Below, in pieces: positions 9,362-18,046 of a stretch of DNA of 64,000 bases. The notes under the pieces were generated by a model, which did no database searches, was not told the origin of the DNA, and was given only the letters and a program-made list of their open reading frames with translations. The position numbers were made by a program, and so were the translations under genes. Each line of letters opens with the position of its first letter. The first letter of the stretch is position 1. Source of the stretch: Massilia varians (GTDB lineage: Bacteria; Pseudomonadota; Gammaproteobacteria; Burkholderiales; Burkholderiaceae_D); contig NZ_AP026966.1 of the NCBI RefSeq assembly GCF_027923905.1, positions 248,001 to 312,000 on the forward strand, in the 5' to 3' direction.

Positions 9362-9769
9362 ATGAGCGAGCAGACACTTTCAGCAATCAAGCTCGGCGCG
9401 CAGCAGCTGGCGGACGTGGTCACCCTGCCGGCCCGGCAGCGCTATGCGCGCTTCGTGCAGCAGGTGACGGAGTCGGGCGAAGTATGGGGACTGTACCGCG
9501 ACGGCTGGGCGCTGGCCAAGGCCGACGACGGCACCCTGGTGTTCGCCATGTGGCCGGCCAGCGAATTCGCCGACCTGTGCGCGGAATACGAATGGGACGG
9601 CTACGAGCCGCAAGCCTTTGCGCTGGACGACCTGATGAGCGATTTGCTGCCCCAGCTGGAAGAGGACGGGGTATTGCCGGGCATTTTCTACACCCCGGGC
9701 GACCGCGGGCTGACGCCGACGGCCACCGCCTTGCGCATGGACCTGGAGCGCGAGACGAGCCGGCGCTGA
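9362..9769 (+). CDS. DUF2750 domain protein
   Basis: 135 residues, acidic, soluble. The sequence RYARFVQQVTESGEVWGLYRDGWAL followed by LVFAMWPASEFADLCAEYEWDGYEPQ matches the DUF2750 pattern as I know it, in which a cystatin-like small protein has the alternation G-x-VWGL and WP-x-x-xFA. Function is unknown for the family. The ATG at 9362 was preferred because the homologous region begins right after it; only a weak GGTGG precedes it. It ends 6 bp from the convergent tssG stop. Confidence 0.7.
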   Translation: MSEQTLSAIKLGAQQLADVVTLPARQRYARFVQQVTESGEVWGLYRDGWALAKADDGTLVFAMWPASEFADLCAEYEWDGYEPQAFALDDLMSDLLPQLEEDGVLPGIFYTPGDRGLTPTATALRMDLERETSRR

Positions 9770-9775
9770 GCGGCG

Positions 9776-10864
9776 CTAAAGACTGAGCTCGTAGCGCACG
9801 TCGCGCCGGTCCGCGGTCTGCAATCCTTCGACCAGGTAGGCATCCCAGCCCAGCCGCCCCGTATCCCCCTCCAGCCGCACGTTGCGCACGTCGGCCGCCA
9901 GCAGCACCAGCTCCACCTCGTACTCGAGCGACAAGCCGGTGAACATCGCCAGCATGCTGCGCAGCGCCCGCGCGGCCAGGCCGCCCGGCAGGAAATCGTT
10001 GAAGCCGGCCCGGTCCAGCGGCCCCACCACCAGGCGCAGGCGCAGGTCGCGCTGCCAGACGCGCGCGCCGGCAATGGCGCCGGCGCCGAGCACCGCATTG
10101 TCGCTGCCCAGGATGGTCTGCTGGCTTGGGGGCACGTCGTACCAGCAGCCGACGAACTGCTCGGCATGGATGCGCTGCCCAAAATATTCCGACAGCACCC
10201 GCCCCAGCTGCACGCTCGAGGCCGGGCGCTGGCGCATGACGCCGGCAAAGTAGGCGATCGACTCGTCCAGCACCGCCCCGTCCTCGGTGCCGGCCAGGCG
10301 CCGCCGCAGCGCGCCGCTGCCCAGGCCGGCCAGGCTCAGGAGCAGGGGCAGGAAGGCGTCCTGGCCGTCGAGCTGGTATTGCAGCGCCAGCCGGTACTTG
10401 CGCCAGGCGCCATAAAACAGGGCCAGCGTGCGGTTCGAGAAAGTGTCGAGGAAGGCACGCGCGCCTTCGGCTTCCGGTTCTCCCTTTTCCAGCGACTGGT
10501 GCTCGGCGATGCGCTCGGTGTAGTGCAGGGGCAGCACGCCCTGGCCGCCCAGCAGGCCCATGAAGGAGGGCGTCAGGCGCACGTACGCCAGCCTTCCCTC
10601 CTGCAGCGCGGCCGCCAGTGCCGCAGGCCCGGTATCGATATCGCGCGGCTCGGCCTGGATCGCCTCCAGCTGGCTGGCCGGAAAACCGAGCGACACCGAA
10701 TTCTGGAAGCGCAGGTAGTGCGCCACCAGCTCGCGCGAGGGCTTGCCGCGCCGGCGCAGCCACAGTTCGAGCATGCGCACCGCCTGAACGTATTCGAAGC
10801 GGTAAGGCTCGCGGAACAGGCGCTCGATTACAGCAGGCTCAAATCGCCGCTGCGGGGCTGGCAT
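9776..10864 (-). CDS. tssG: type VI secretion baseplate protein TssG
   Basis: 362 residues. TssG (VasB, COG3520) is a wedge component of the T6SS baseplate bound to TssF, TssE and TssK. Family marks are FRFEYVQAVRMLE-type opening (here EPYRFEYVQAVRMLELW), LRFQNSVSLGFPASQL, then SFMGLLGGQGVLPLHYTERI and FLDTFSNRTLALFYGAWRKY. The ATG at 10864 lies inside the 3' end of tssF (37-nt overlap) with GGAGA about 10 nt before it. A longer open frame continues upstream on the same strand but is antisense-like noise within tssF. Confidence 0.93.
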   Translation of the reverse strand: MPAPQRRFEPAVIERLFREPYRFEYVQAVRMLELWLRRRGKPSRELVAHYLRFQNSVSLGFPASQLEAIQAEPRDIDTGPAALAAALQEGRLAYVRLTPSFMGLLGGQGVLPLHYTERIAEHQSLEKGEPEAEGARAFLDTFSNRTLALFYGAWRKYRLALQYQLDGQDAFLPLLLSLAGLGSGALRRRLAGTEDGAVLDESIAYFAGVMRQRPASSVQLGRVLSEYFGQRIHAEQFVGCWYDVPPSQQTILGSDNAVLGAGAIAGARVWQRDLRLRLVVGPLDRAGFNDFLPGGLAARALRSMLAMFTGLSLEYEVELVLLAADVRNVRLEGDTGRLGWDAYLVEGLQTADRRDVRYELSL

Positions 10865-12669
10865 GTCAATATCTCTTCTCCGGTTTTGCTCGATGCGATC
10901 ACCAGCTGGGTGAAGCTGTTGGCGTGCACGTACAGCGCCAGGAAACGCTCGACCACCTGGGCAAAGGCATGGATGCCACTGCCGACAAAGGCTTCCTCGT
11001 CGATGCTCAGCCGGACTTCGACGCCGCGCACCAGGCAGGTAAAAGGATTCCCGGCCAGCCAGGCGGTGGCAGGACGCTGGGCGATCGCCTTGATGCCGCC
11101 GATCTGGCGCTGCGAGGACGGCGAACGCGGCAGGTCGTACAGCGCCAGCATCTCGCGGAAGGCATCGACGCCGCCGTCGGCCAGCGACAGGTGGTTGAGC
11201 GCCAGGTGCGAGATCAGGCGCCAGTGCGCGCCGCGTCCGCTGGCGAAGCGGTGGGAAGCCGTGGGCTTGCGCAGGAAGGCGATCGCGCGCAAGTTCGAGC
11301 CGCCCTCCAGGAACAGGTCGCCGCCTTCCTGGCCATAGCTCAAGCTGGCCGGCAGGTCGCGGTTGGTGCAGGTGAGTTCGATGTTCAGGGTATCGGTTTC
11401 CACCTCGCCCGCGTCGAAGTCGATGTCGACGATCGATACCTGGGTTTCGAAACCGGGACTCTTGTCCGCCAGCGACTCGTCGCGCCGCACCGCGTAGTAG
11501 TGGCCGGCGTCGTCCGGCATCTGCGCGTGCTTCAGCGCATAGAAGGGACGGAACTGCACCAGGGTCTCGCCCTGCGGGGTCTGGCGGATCAGGCTCAAGG
11601 ACTCGATCGCATAGACCTCGTAGGCAAACGCGCGCCGCGCGTCGGCCAGCACCGGGTAGCTGGCGCTGGTATGCGTCACGCGAATCGGTTCGCCGCGCTG
11701 GCGGAACAGGTTGATCACCGGGGTGCAGCCCAGCAGCACGTTGTTGGTGGACAGGGTGCCGAGCATGCGCGCCAGGTTCGAGTCCGACCGTATGCCGCTC
11801 AAGGCCAGGTGCAGGGTCAGGGTGCGTGCGCCGGGCGGCGCATGCGCGGCCAGCGCCCGCAAGTCGATGTCGACGAAGTTGAACTTCTCGGGGAAACAAA
11901 AATATTCGGTCAGCAGGCGATAGGCCGCATGCGAGCGCGCCGGGAAGTCGATCAGCGCTTCCTCTTCGTCGAAGCCGGCCGGCTGCACCGGAATGGCCGG
12001 CAATGGCGTCCAGCGGCCGCTGTTGTCGGCTTCGACATACGCCGCGACGCCGCGCATGAAGAGCGCATCGCGCAGGGCCGCGCAGAACGAGGGTTCGCCG
12101 TCGATGAAGACGCGCAGCAGCGGCAGCGCGAGCTGGGCAATCGAACCCTGCTCGGCGGTACTGGACACGGTGAGGCTGATGCCGGAGGACGCATTGCCCG
12201 GCAGGCGCACGGCGTCGGGCGCGTCGATGATGGCCGAGAAGGCGGCGCGGGTGAGCGCCAGCGGCGCCACCGTGACCGGGTAGACCGTGCGGAAGGTGCA
12301 GGCTGCGCCGCGCACCGGGCGCGTGTTCAGCTGGGTGCCGCGCGCGATGATGCTGGTCCCCGGCTGCTTGCCCGCGCCGCCGAAATCCATGTGCGCGATC
12401 GAGCACGAGGGAAAGGGGCGCAGGTAGTGCGGATACAGCACCTCGAACAGCGCTTCCGTGAACTCCGGATAGTCGTCGTCGAGGCGTTTGGCGATGCGCG
12501 CGTTGAGCAGCGCGCAAGATTCGATCATGCGTTCGGTATGCGGGTCTTCGCACACCTCGCCGCTGATCAGGAGGCGCCCGGCGATGCGCGGATAGCGTTC
12601 GGCGAACTCGCGCAAATCGCGCCGCAGGAAGCCAAGCTCGCTCTCGTAATAGGGCAGCATCTGGTCCAT
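10828..12669 (-). CDS. tssF: type VI secretion baseplate protein TssF
   Basis: 613 residues, normal for TssF (VasA, COG3519), which forms the baseplate wedge with TssG. It opens with MDQMLPYYESELGFLRRD, the family hallmark, and continues with AGRLLISGEVCEDPHTERMIE and FTEALFEVLYPHYLRPFPS. The start chosen is ATG at 12669, 2 nt beyond the tssE stop, because GGGAG sits 7 nt before it. A GTG at 12675 overlapping the tssE stop codon is possible but too close to that sequence. It is translationally coupled to tssE and tssG. Confidence 0.94.
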   Translation of the reverse strand: MDQMLPYYESELGFLRRDLREFAERYPRIAGRLLISGEVCEDPHTERMIESCALLNARIAKRLDDDYPEFTEALFEVLYPHYLRPFPSCSIAHMDFGGAGKQPGTSIIARGTQLNTRPVRGAACTFRTVYPVTVAPLALTRAAFSAIIDAPDAVRLPGNASSGISLTVSSTAEQGSIAQLALPLLRVFIDGEPSFCAALRDALFMRGVAAYVEADNSGRWTPLPAIPVQPAGFDEEEALIDFPARSHAAYRLLTEYFCFPEKFNFVDIDLRALAAHAPPGARTLTLHLALSGIRSDSNLARMLGTLSTNNVLLGCTPVINLFRQRGEPIRVTHTSASYPVLADARRAFAYEVYAIESLSLIRQTPQGETLVQFRPFYALKHAQMPDDAGHYYAVRRDESLADKSPGFETQVSIVDIDFDAGEVETDTLNIELTCTNRDLPASLSYGQEGGDLFLEGGSNLRAIAFLRKPTASHRFASGRGAHWRLISHLALNHLSLADGGVDAFREMLALYDLPRSPSSQRQIGGIKAIAQRPATAWLAGNPFTCLVRGVEVRLSIDEEAFVGSGIHAFAQVVERFLALYVHANSFTQLVIASSKTGEEILTCQPRSGDLSLL

Positions 12670-12671
12670 CG

Positions 12672-13184
12672 TCACGCTCCCAGCGGCGCGCTGCGCGCTG
12701 CCTTGCCTGATGTCTTGCCGGCCTTGCTGATGCTGTATTGCAGGGTCGACGGCGTCAGGACGGCATCAAAGTTGACCGGCTCCTGCGACACGCTGGCCAC
12801 CAGTACCGCCGTGATCGAAAAATTCAGCCGGTTGACCGAATCGCCGTGCAGATCGAGCATGGCGCGGATGTTGCGCAGGCGCGGCTCGTGGCAGGCGATG
12901 GTCTTCTCGATGCTGGCGCAGATGGCCGCGCGGTCGGTGGGACTGGACAGGCAGCGGTCGGCGAAGTCGTTCAGCCCGTAGGTGACCATCGAGCGGCTGC
13001 ATTCGGGATAGGCCTTCAGTGCTCCGTCCGGAATGCTGGAACGCGTGTTGAGCAGGGACTCGAGGTCGCGCGCCACGGTGTCCTTCAGCTCTTCGATCGT
13101 CAAGCGCTGCGCCGCGTTCTTGCCTGGCCCGCGGTTCGGCATGCCCAGCAGGCGGTCGAACAAGCCTGGCGTGTATCCCTTCAT
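12672..13184 (-). CDS. tssE: type VI secretion baseplate protein TssE (gp25-like)
   Basis: 170 residues. TssE is the T6SS homologue of phage T4 gp25, linking the baseplate to the sheath. The gp25-type features are LFDRLLG near the start, IEELKDTVARDLESLLNTR, then YGLNDFADRCLSSPTDRAAICASIEKTIACHEPRL, where the E-P-R-L block is the conserved sheath-initiator motif. It is first gene of the minus-strand tssE-tssF-tssG unit and faces tssK across 167 bp that probably holds both promoters. Confidence 0.92.
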   Translation of the reverse strand: MKGYTPGLFDRLLGMPNRGPGKNAAQRLTIEELKDTVARDLESLLNTRSSIPDGALKAYPECSRSMVTYGLNDFADRCLSSPTDRAAICASIEKTIACHEPRLRNIRAMLDLHGDSVNRLNFSITAVLVASVSQEPVNFDAVLTPSTLQYSISKAGKTSGKAARSAPLGA

Positions 13185-13351
13185 CAGCTTCCCCTCTCAG
13201 CCTTGCCTGTGGACGGCAAAAAACGAAATCCGATGTTGCCATGGCAGGCAGCGCCAACCTTTGATCAACTTCACATGGCAACCCTTTCCAGTTGTTATGG
13301 TTTCGCGGGTAGGGTCCACCAAATTCGACAAAACCTTGAGGGAAGGCAGAG

Positions 13352-14692
13352 ATGACTACCAAAGTTCTCTGGGGCGAAGGCCTGTTATTGCGTCCACAGC
13401 ACTTCCAGCGGCAAGACCACTATCACGAGCAATGCCTCCACAAGAGCATCAAGGCCGTGCACCCCTACGCCTGGGGCGTGGAGGCGCTGCAGGTCGACCG
13501 CGAGGCGCTAGCCAACAGCGTGCTGCGGCTGCTGTCCCTGGCGGTGCGCTTCCAGGACGGCGAGCTGGTCGACGCGCCGGACGTCGATGCGCTGCCCGAG
13601 ACGGTGGACCTGAGCCTGCTGCCGCCATCGCAGCAGACCATCACCTATTACGTCGCCCTGCCCGGCATGAAGCCGTTCAGCGGCAACTTCACCCCGCCCG
13701 GGCAGGCCAGCAACACGGCGCGCTTCGTGCAGGCAAACCAGGAAACGCCCGACCTCTACACCCAGGCCGCGCCGGTGCAGCTGTCCTACCTGAAGAAGTC
13801 GGTGCGGCTGGTGTCGGAGGCGGAGCCGCGCGACTCCTACATCCACTTCCCGCTGCTGCGCCTGCGGCGCGCCTCCACCGGCGGCTTCGAGATGGACGAG
13901 AGCTTCGTGCCGCCGACACTGTCGACCGGGGCCGCGCCGGTGCTGTTCCAGCAGTTGCGCCGCCTGCTCGATGCGCTGCAGGCCAAGACCGCCGCCCTGT
14001 ACGGGCACCAGCGCGAGCCGAGCCGCAACGTGGTGGAGTTCCGTTCGGGCGACATGTCCTCGTTCTGGCTGCTGCACACGGCCAGTTCCGCCTATGCGAC
14101 GCTGACCCACCACTTCAACCATCCGGCCCTGCACCCGGAGCGCCTGTACGAGCAGCTGCTCGACCTGGCGGGTGGCCTGATGACCTTCTCCAAGAGCTGG
14201 CTTCTTTCCGATTTGCCGCCCTACCAGCACAACAACCCGGGACCATCGTTCGCCAAGCTGCATGCGATCATCCGTGAACTGCTCGACACGGTGATCTCCT
14301 CGAAATACTTCGCGATCGCGCTGAGCGAGGTGCGGCCGTCCTACCACATCGGCGCCCTCGATTCGGGCAAGATCGACGAGCGCACCACCTTCTACATCGC
14401 GGTCTCGGCCGCCATTCCCGCGGTGGAGCTGGTGGACGTGGTGCCGCTGCGCTTCAAGGTCGGCGCGCCGGACGATGTCGAGAAGTTCGTGCTGTCGGCG
14501 CTGCCGGGCGTGCGGCTGCAGTACGCGCCGCAACTGCCGGCGGCGGTGCCGGTGCGTCCCGAAACCTGCTACTTCGTGCTGGAGGCGAAAGGGCCGATGT
14601 ACGAGCGCATGCTCAAGGCCCAGTCGATCTCGATCTACGTTCCGGCCGGCCTGAAGGAGCTGCGGCTGGAGCTGCTGGCCGTCGCCGCATGA
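13352..14692 (+). CDS. tssK: type VI secretion baseplate protein TssK
   Basis: 446 residues. TssK is the trimeric adaptor joining the T6SS baseplate to the TssL/TssM membrane complex. It opens with KVLWGEGLLLRPQHFQRQD, a diagnostic block, and continues with PYAWGVEALQVD and later FSKSWLLSDLPPY and SIYVPAGLKELRLEL at the C-terminus. It is divergent from tssEFG. Its stop codon overlaps the vgrG start by 4 nt (ATGA), so vgrG is translationally coupled. tssL, tssM and tssJ, often adjacent in other clusters, are absent here. Confidence 0.94.
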   Translation: MTTKVLWGEGLLLRPQHFQRQDHYHEQCLHKSIKAVHPYAWGVEALQVDREALANSVLRLLSLAVRFQDGELVDAPDVDALPETVDLSLLPPSQQTITYYVALPGMKPFSGNFTPPGQASNTARFVQANQETPDLYTQAAPVQLSYLKKSVRLVSEAEPRDSYIHFPLLRLRRASTGGFEMDESFVPPTLSTGAAPVLFQQLRRLLDALQAKTAALYGHQREPSRNVVEFRSGDMSSFWLLHTASSAYATLTHHFNHPALHPERLYEQLLDLAGGLMTFSKSWLLSDLPPYQHNNPGPSFAKLHAIIRELLDTVISSKYFAIALSEVRPSYHIGALDSGKIDERTTFYIAVSAAIPAVELVDVVPLRFKVGAPDDVEKFVLSALPGVRLQYAPQLPAAVPVRPETCYFVLEAKGPMYERMLKAQSISIYVPAGLKELRLELLAVAA

Positions 14693-16527
14693 ACGGCCCT
14701 CTGGGCATCTTTGGCACAGGGCTGAGCCAGCACGCGCGGCTCATCACGCTGGCGAGCAGCCAGGAAAGCGGCCTGCCGGAATCCCTGGCCGCGGAAGCGT
14801 TCAGCGGCCTCGAGGCGGTCAACGCACTGTTCGCCTTCGACATCGATGCGCTCAGCACCTCGACCGACCTCGACCTGGGACCGTTCATCGGCGAAGAGCT
14901 GAGCATCGGGCTGCTGCAGCCGGATGGATCGCGGCGCATGTGGCATGGCCTGTGCACGGCGGCCTCCTGGCTGGGCGCGGATGGCGGCGTGGCGCGCTAC
15001 CGCCTGCGGCTCGAGCCGGCGCTGTCCATGCTGGCGCTGCGGCGCGACAGCTACCTCTTCCAGGACAAGAACGTCCGCGACATCGTCTGTGAATTACTCG
15101 CGGATTATCCACAAGTGCGCTTTGATTTCGACATCACGCAGGAGCTGCTGCCGCGCACGGTCTGCACCCAGTACCGCGAGAGCGATCTCGATTTCTTCAC
15201 GCGGCTGCTGGCATCGGAGGGCCTGAACTGGCGCTTCGAGCACGACCAGGCAGAGGATGCGGGAGAGGGCGCGCACGGCCAGGCAAAGCACCGGCTGATC
15301 GTGTTCGACAGCAGGGCGATTGCACCTGCCACGCCGGGCGGCGAGGTCCTGCGTTTTCACGGCGTGCGCGCTACCGAGCAGGATGATGCAATCGACGGGT
15401 TCCGGGCGCGCCGCACCGTACAAGCCAACAGCGTCGCCATCAGCAGCTGGGATCCGGCGCAGCTGCTGGCGCCCGCCTACGAACATGCCTCGCACCTCGA
15501 CGCGGGGAACCTGCCGGCGCTGCACCTGTACGACGGCAGCGGGGAACGCATCGCCACCGGGCGCGGCGCGGCCGATACGCACAGCGAATTGATGCTGCAG
15601 GCGCTGGAGCTCGATAACAAGGTGTTCGAGGGGACCGGGGCGGTGCGCAGGCTGGCGGCAGGGCATGCGTTCTACCTGAGCCATCATGACCGTTATCCCG
15701 ACGGCGAGAATGCCTTCAAAGTGCTGTCGGTGCGCCACGAAGCGCGCAACAACTTCCGGACCGGCGTCCCCGGCGCCGTCTCGGCTGGTGTCGAGCATGG
15801 CACCTACCGCAATACGTTTTCCTGCGTGCGCGAAGTGGTGCCGCTCGTTCCCCGCATGACAGCCCCGCCGCATCGCACCACGGCGCCGGGGCCGCAATGC
15901 GCCCTGGTGGTCGGGCTGGCGGATGCGGTATCGACCACCAACCGCGATCACCAAGTCCGGGTGCAGTTCGCCTGGTAGCGGCGCATGCGTCCGAACCCGG
16001 GCGGGACGGCACACAACACGGACGGCAAGGGCTGCGCGCCGGGGAACGAGAGCTCCGGCACCTGGGTGCGCGTGGCCGAGGCGCTGGCCGGGCCGAACTG
16101 GGGAACGGTGTTCACGCCGCGCATCGGCACCGAGGTGCTGGTGGACTTCATCGAAGGCGATATCGATCGCCCCGTCATCGTGGCGCAGCTCTACAACGGG
16201 GTGGATCTGCCGCCGTTTTCGGCCGGCGTCGATTCCGGCGCCAACCATGCGGGCGTGCTGTCGGGGATCCACACCCGCAACTTCGACGGCAGCGGCTACA
16301 ACCAATGGCAGATCGACGACACGGCCGGGCAGCTGCGCATGCGCTTGGCGAGCAGCGTCGGGCTTAGTCAACTCAATCTGGGTTACCTGATCCATCAGGA
16401 GCCAGGCACCGCGCAGCGTGGCACTTATCGCGGCAGCGGCTTTGAACTGCGCACCGATGCCTGGGCGGTGATTCGCGGTGGAGAAGGTGTGTTGTTGTCG
16501 ACGCGTGCACGGCCTGCACTACCCTGA
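14689..16527 (+). pseudogene. vgrG: vgrG, interrupted by an in-frame amber stop and lacking its native 3' end
   Basis: The first part (14689-15978) encodes 429 residues of a VgrG spike: gp27-like β-barrels, YRESDLDFFTRLLASEGLNW near residue 160, and the approach to the gp5-like OB fold, DHQVRVQFAW. A TAG at 15976-15978 then interrupts it, and the same frame continues at once with RRMRPNPGG, GTWVRVAEALAGPNWGTVFTPRIGTEV and DGSGYNQWQIDDTAGQLRM, which is ordinary VgrG sequence. VgrG normally has a Gln or similar residue at the stop, so one C-to-T change would explain it. The frame then ends at 16527, after GEGVLLSTRAR, by fusion to a PAAR fragment. The protein is truncated before the spike. Confidence 0.85.
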
Positions 16528-16622
16528 TCATCGACGGTAAACCAGCCGCCCGCCACGGCGACAAAACCGCCTGCGGCGCCACCCTGATCGCCGGCCAACA
16601 AGCAACGATCGACAAGGTCTGA
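16512..16622 (+). pseudogene. 3' remnant of a PAAR-domain spike-tip gene
   Basis: In a frame different from vgrG, the sequence reads TLIIDGKPAARHGDKTACG followed by ATLIAGQQATIDKV and a stop. This is the C-terminal third of a typical ~90-residue PAAR protein, the sharp tip that caps VgrG and carries the metal-binding His and Cys. The first two-thirds, including the first PAAR repeats and a start codon, are missing. The join to vgrG is out of frame, around 16505-16518, so it looks like a deletion scar and not a designed fusion. Confidence 0.8.
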
Positions 16623-16629
16623 GACCAAC

Positions 16630-18029
16630 ATGACAACAACTACAATGACACCGGCACGCTTGCCTGCCGAGTGGTTCAAACTGGGTGCGATCTTCATCAC
16701 GATCTTCATTGCCTGCTGGGCCATCGCGCTATGGTATTGGCGCCGGACGGATCACAGTCCCGGAACCGGTGAACTGGCACTGGGCCTGCTCGTTTTCCCT
16801 CTGGGTGTCCTGTTCGCGTTATGGGGCAGCCAGAAAGCCATTGTGGCGCGTGCCGCGTCCATCCCAGCGAGTAGCTCCAAGCCCGCTTCCTCCACGCCGC
16901 GCGCTGATGCGGCACCAGGCACGCCAGTGCTGGCCATCCTCGCCACGGCACTGCGCTCCCCGCACGGCAGCTCTGCCGAAGAACTCGCCAGCGCCATCGC
17001 CGATAACGAAGCGCGCGCCGACCTGGACAAGGAGCTCGTCGATGACAACGGGTTCCCGGTCATGACGGCACGCAGCGACGATGCGCATGACGAGCGCTGC
17101 AGGACGAGATCGCCGACTGGCTGTCGAGCCAGGGCTTGCTAGTCCATCTCTCCGAAGAACAATGGCGTGCACTCACGCTCGCTAGTGGTGTAACGGCCGA
17201 ACTCGGCAGCATCGCCGCGAGCGACTTGCTGCCCTGCGAGGAAAACCTGCCAACGCTCCAGCTCAGCTTGATGCTGCCCATGGATTGGCCGGCCGACATC
17301 CGTCGCGCGGCGACCATGTGGATCAAGCGTACGGTTAGCCAGTACGGCTGGCCGGAAGCCGGCATCGCCGTCCCTGAAGCGCCTGAATACGATCACACTT
17401 CGCCGGCAAGCATCGTCACGCGACTGATGCCAGGCACATCAGAGGGTAACGCCCCAACGGTGGCCCTCGTCATCGCCTGCGCTTCGCTGATCGGACAGGA
17501 AAGCGTCGACCGCCTGGCGGCGCAGTCGTCCCTGTTCACCTCCTCGCAATCAGGCGGCCAGATTCCTGGCGAAGGCGCTGCCGGATTGCTGTTGATCGAC
17601 CTGAAACTGGCGCATGCCTGCGGCGCCGAGTTCAGCTTGCTCGACCCCATCACCGAGCGCCGCCGCGACACCTCGGCCGACGACAGCAAACGCGTGGATG
17701 CAAGCCTGCTGCTCGCGCTGGTCGAGCAGGCAAGCAAGGCGGCTGCAGTGGATATCTCCCAGATCAGCATGGTTGTCGCGGACACCGCGCACCGCCCCAA
17801 CCGCGTACTGGAACTGATGGGCCTGAGCGCGCCGGCGATCGCGCAAGTCGATGCCGCGGACGACATCGTCCGCGTCGGTCTCGGCAGTGGAAGCTGCGGC
17901 GCCGTGCCTTTCGTGACGGTGCTGGCACTGGCACGGCACTATGCGCTGGAGCGCGGCGCGCCGGTCCTCTGCATCGGCAACGAAGATCCTTACCTGCGCA
18001 CTGCGGCCCTGGTGCGTCTCCCGGCATAA
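16630..18029 (+). pseudogene. T6SS-cassette membrane protein with thiolase-like C-terminal region, frameshifted
   Basis: The first frame gives residues with two membrane helices (LGAIFITIFIACWAIALWYW and LALGLLVFPLGVLFALW). Near 17090-17100 the phase is lost: reading one base back gives ALQDEIADWLSSQGLLVHLSEEQWRAL and runs on to 18029. Loss of one G in GAGGCGCTG would explain it. Whole, the protein would be about 466 residues. The C-terminal part (GEGAAGLLLIDL, then VGLGSGSCGAVPFVTVLALARHY) faintly resembles β-ketoacyl synthase folds without visible catalytic residues. Its position after vgrG/PAAR suggests a role with the tip cassette. Function is unknown. Confidence 0.65.
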
Positions 18030-18046
18030 GCCGCCGGGAGTCGCGA

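Noticed and set aside
9776..12553. A 925-codon open frame on the minus strand spanning tssF and tssG
   Set aside because: Only its last 362 codons (TssG) match a protein family. The earlier part is an out-of-frame reading of tssF without family features.
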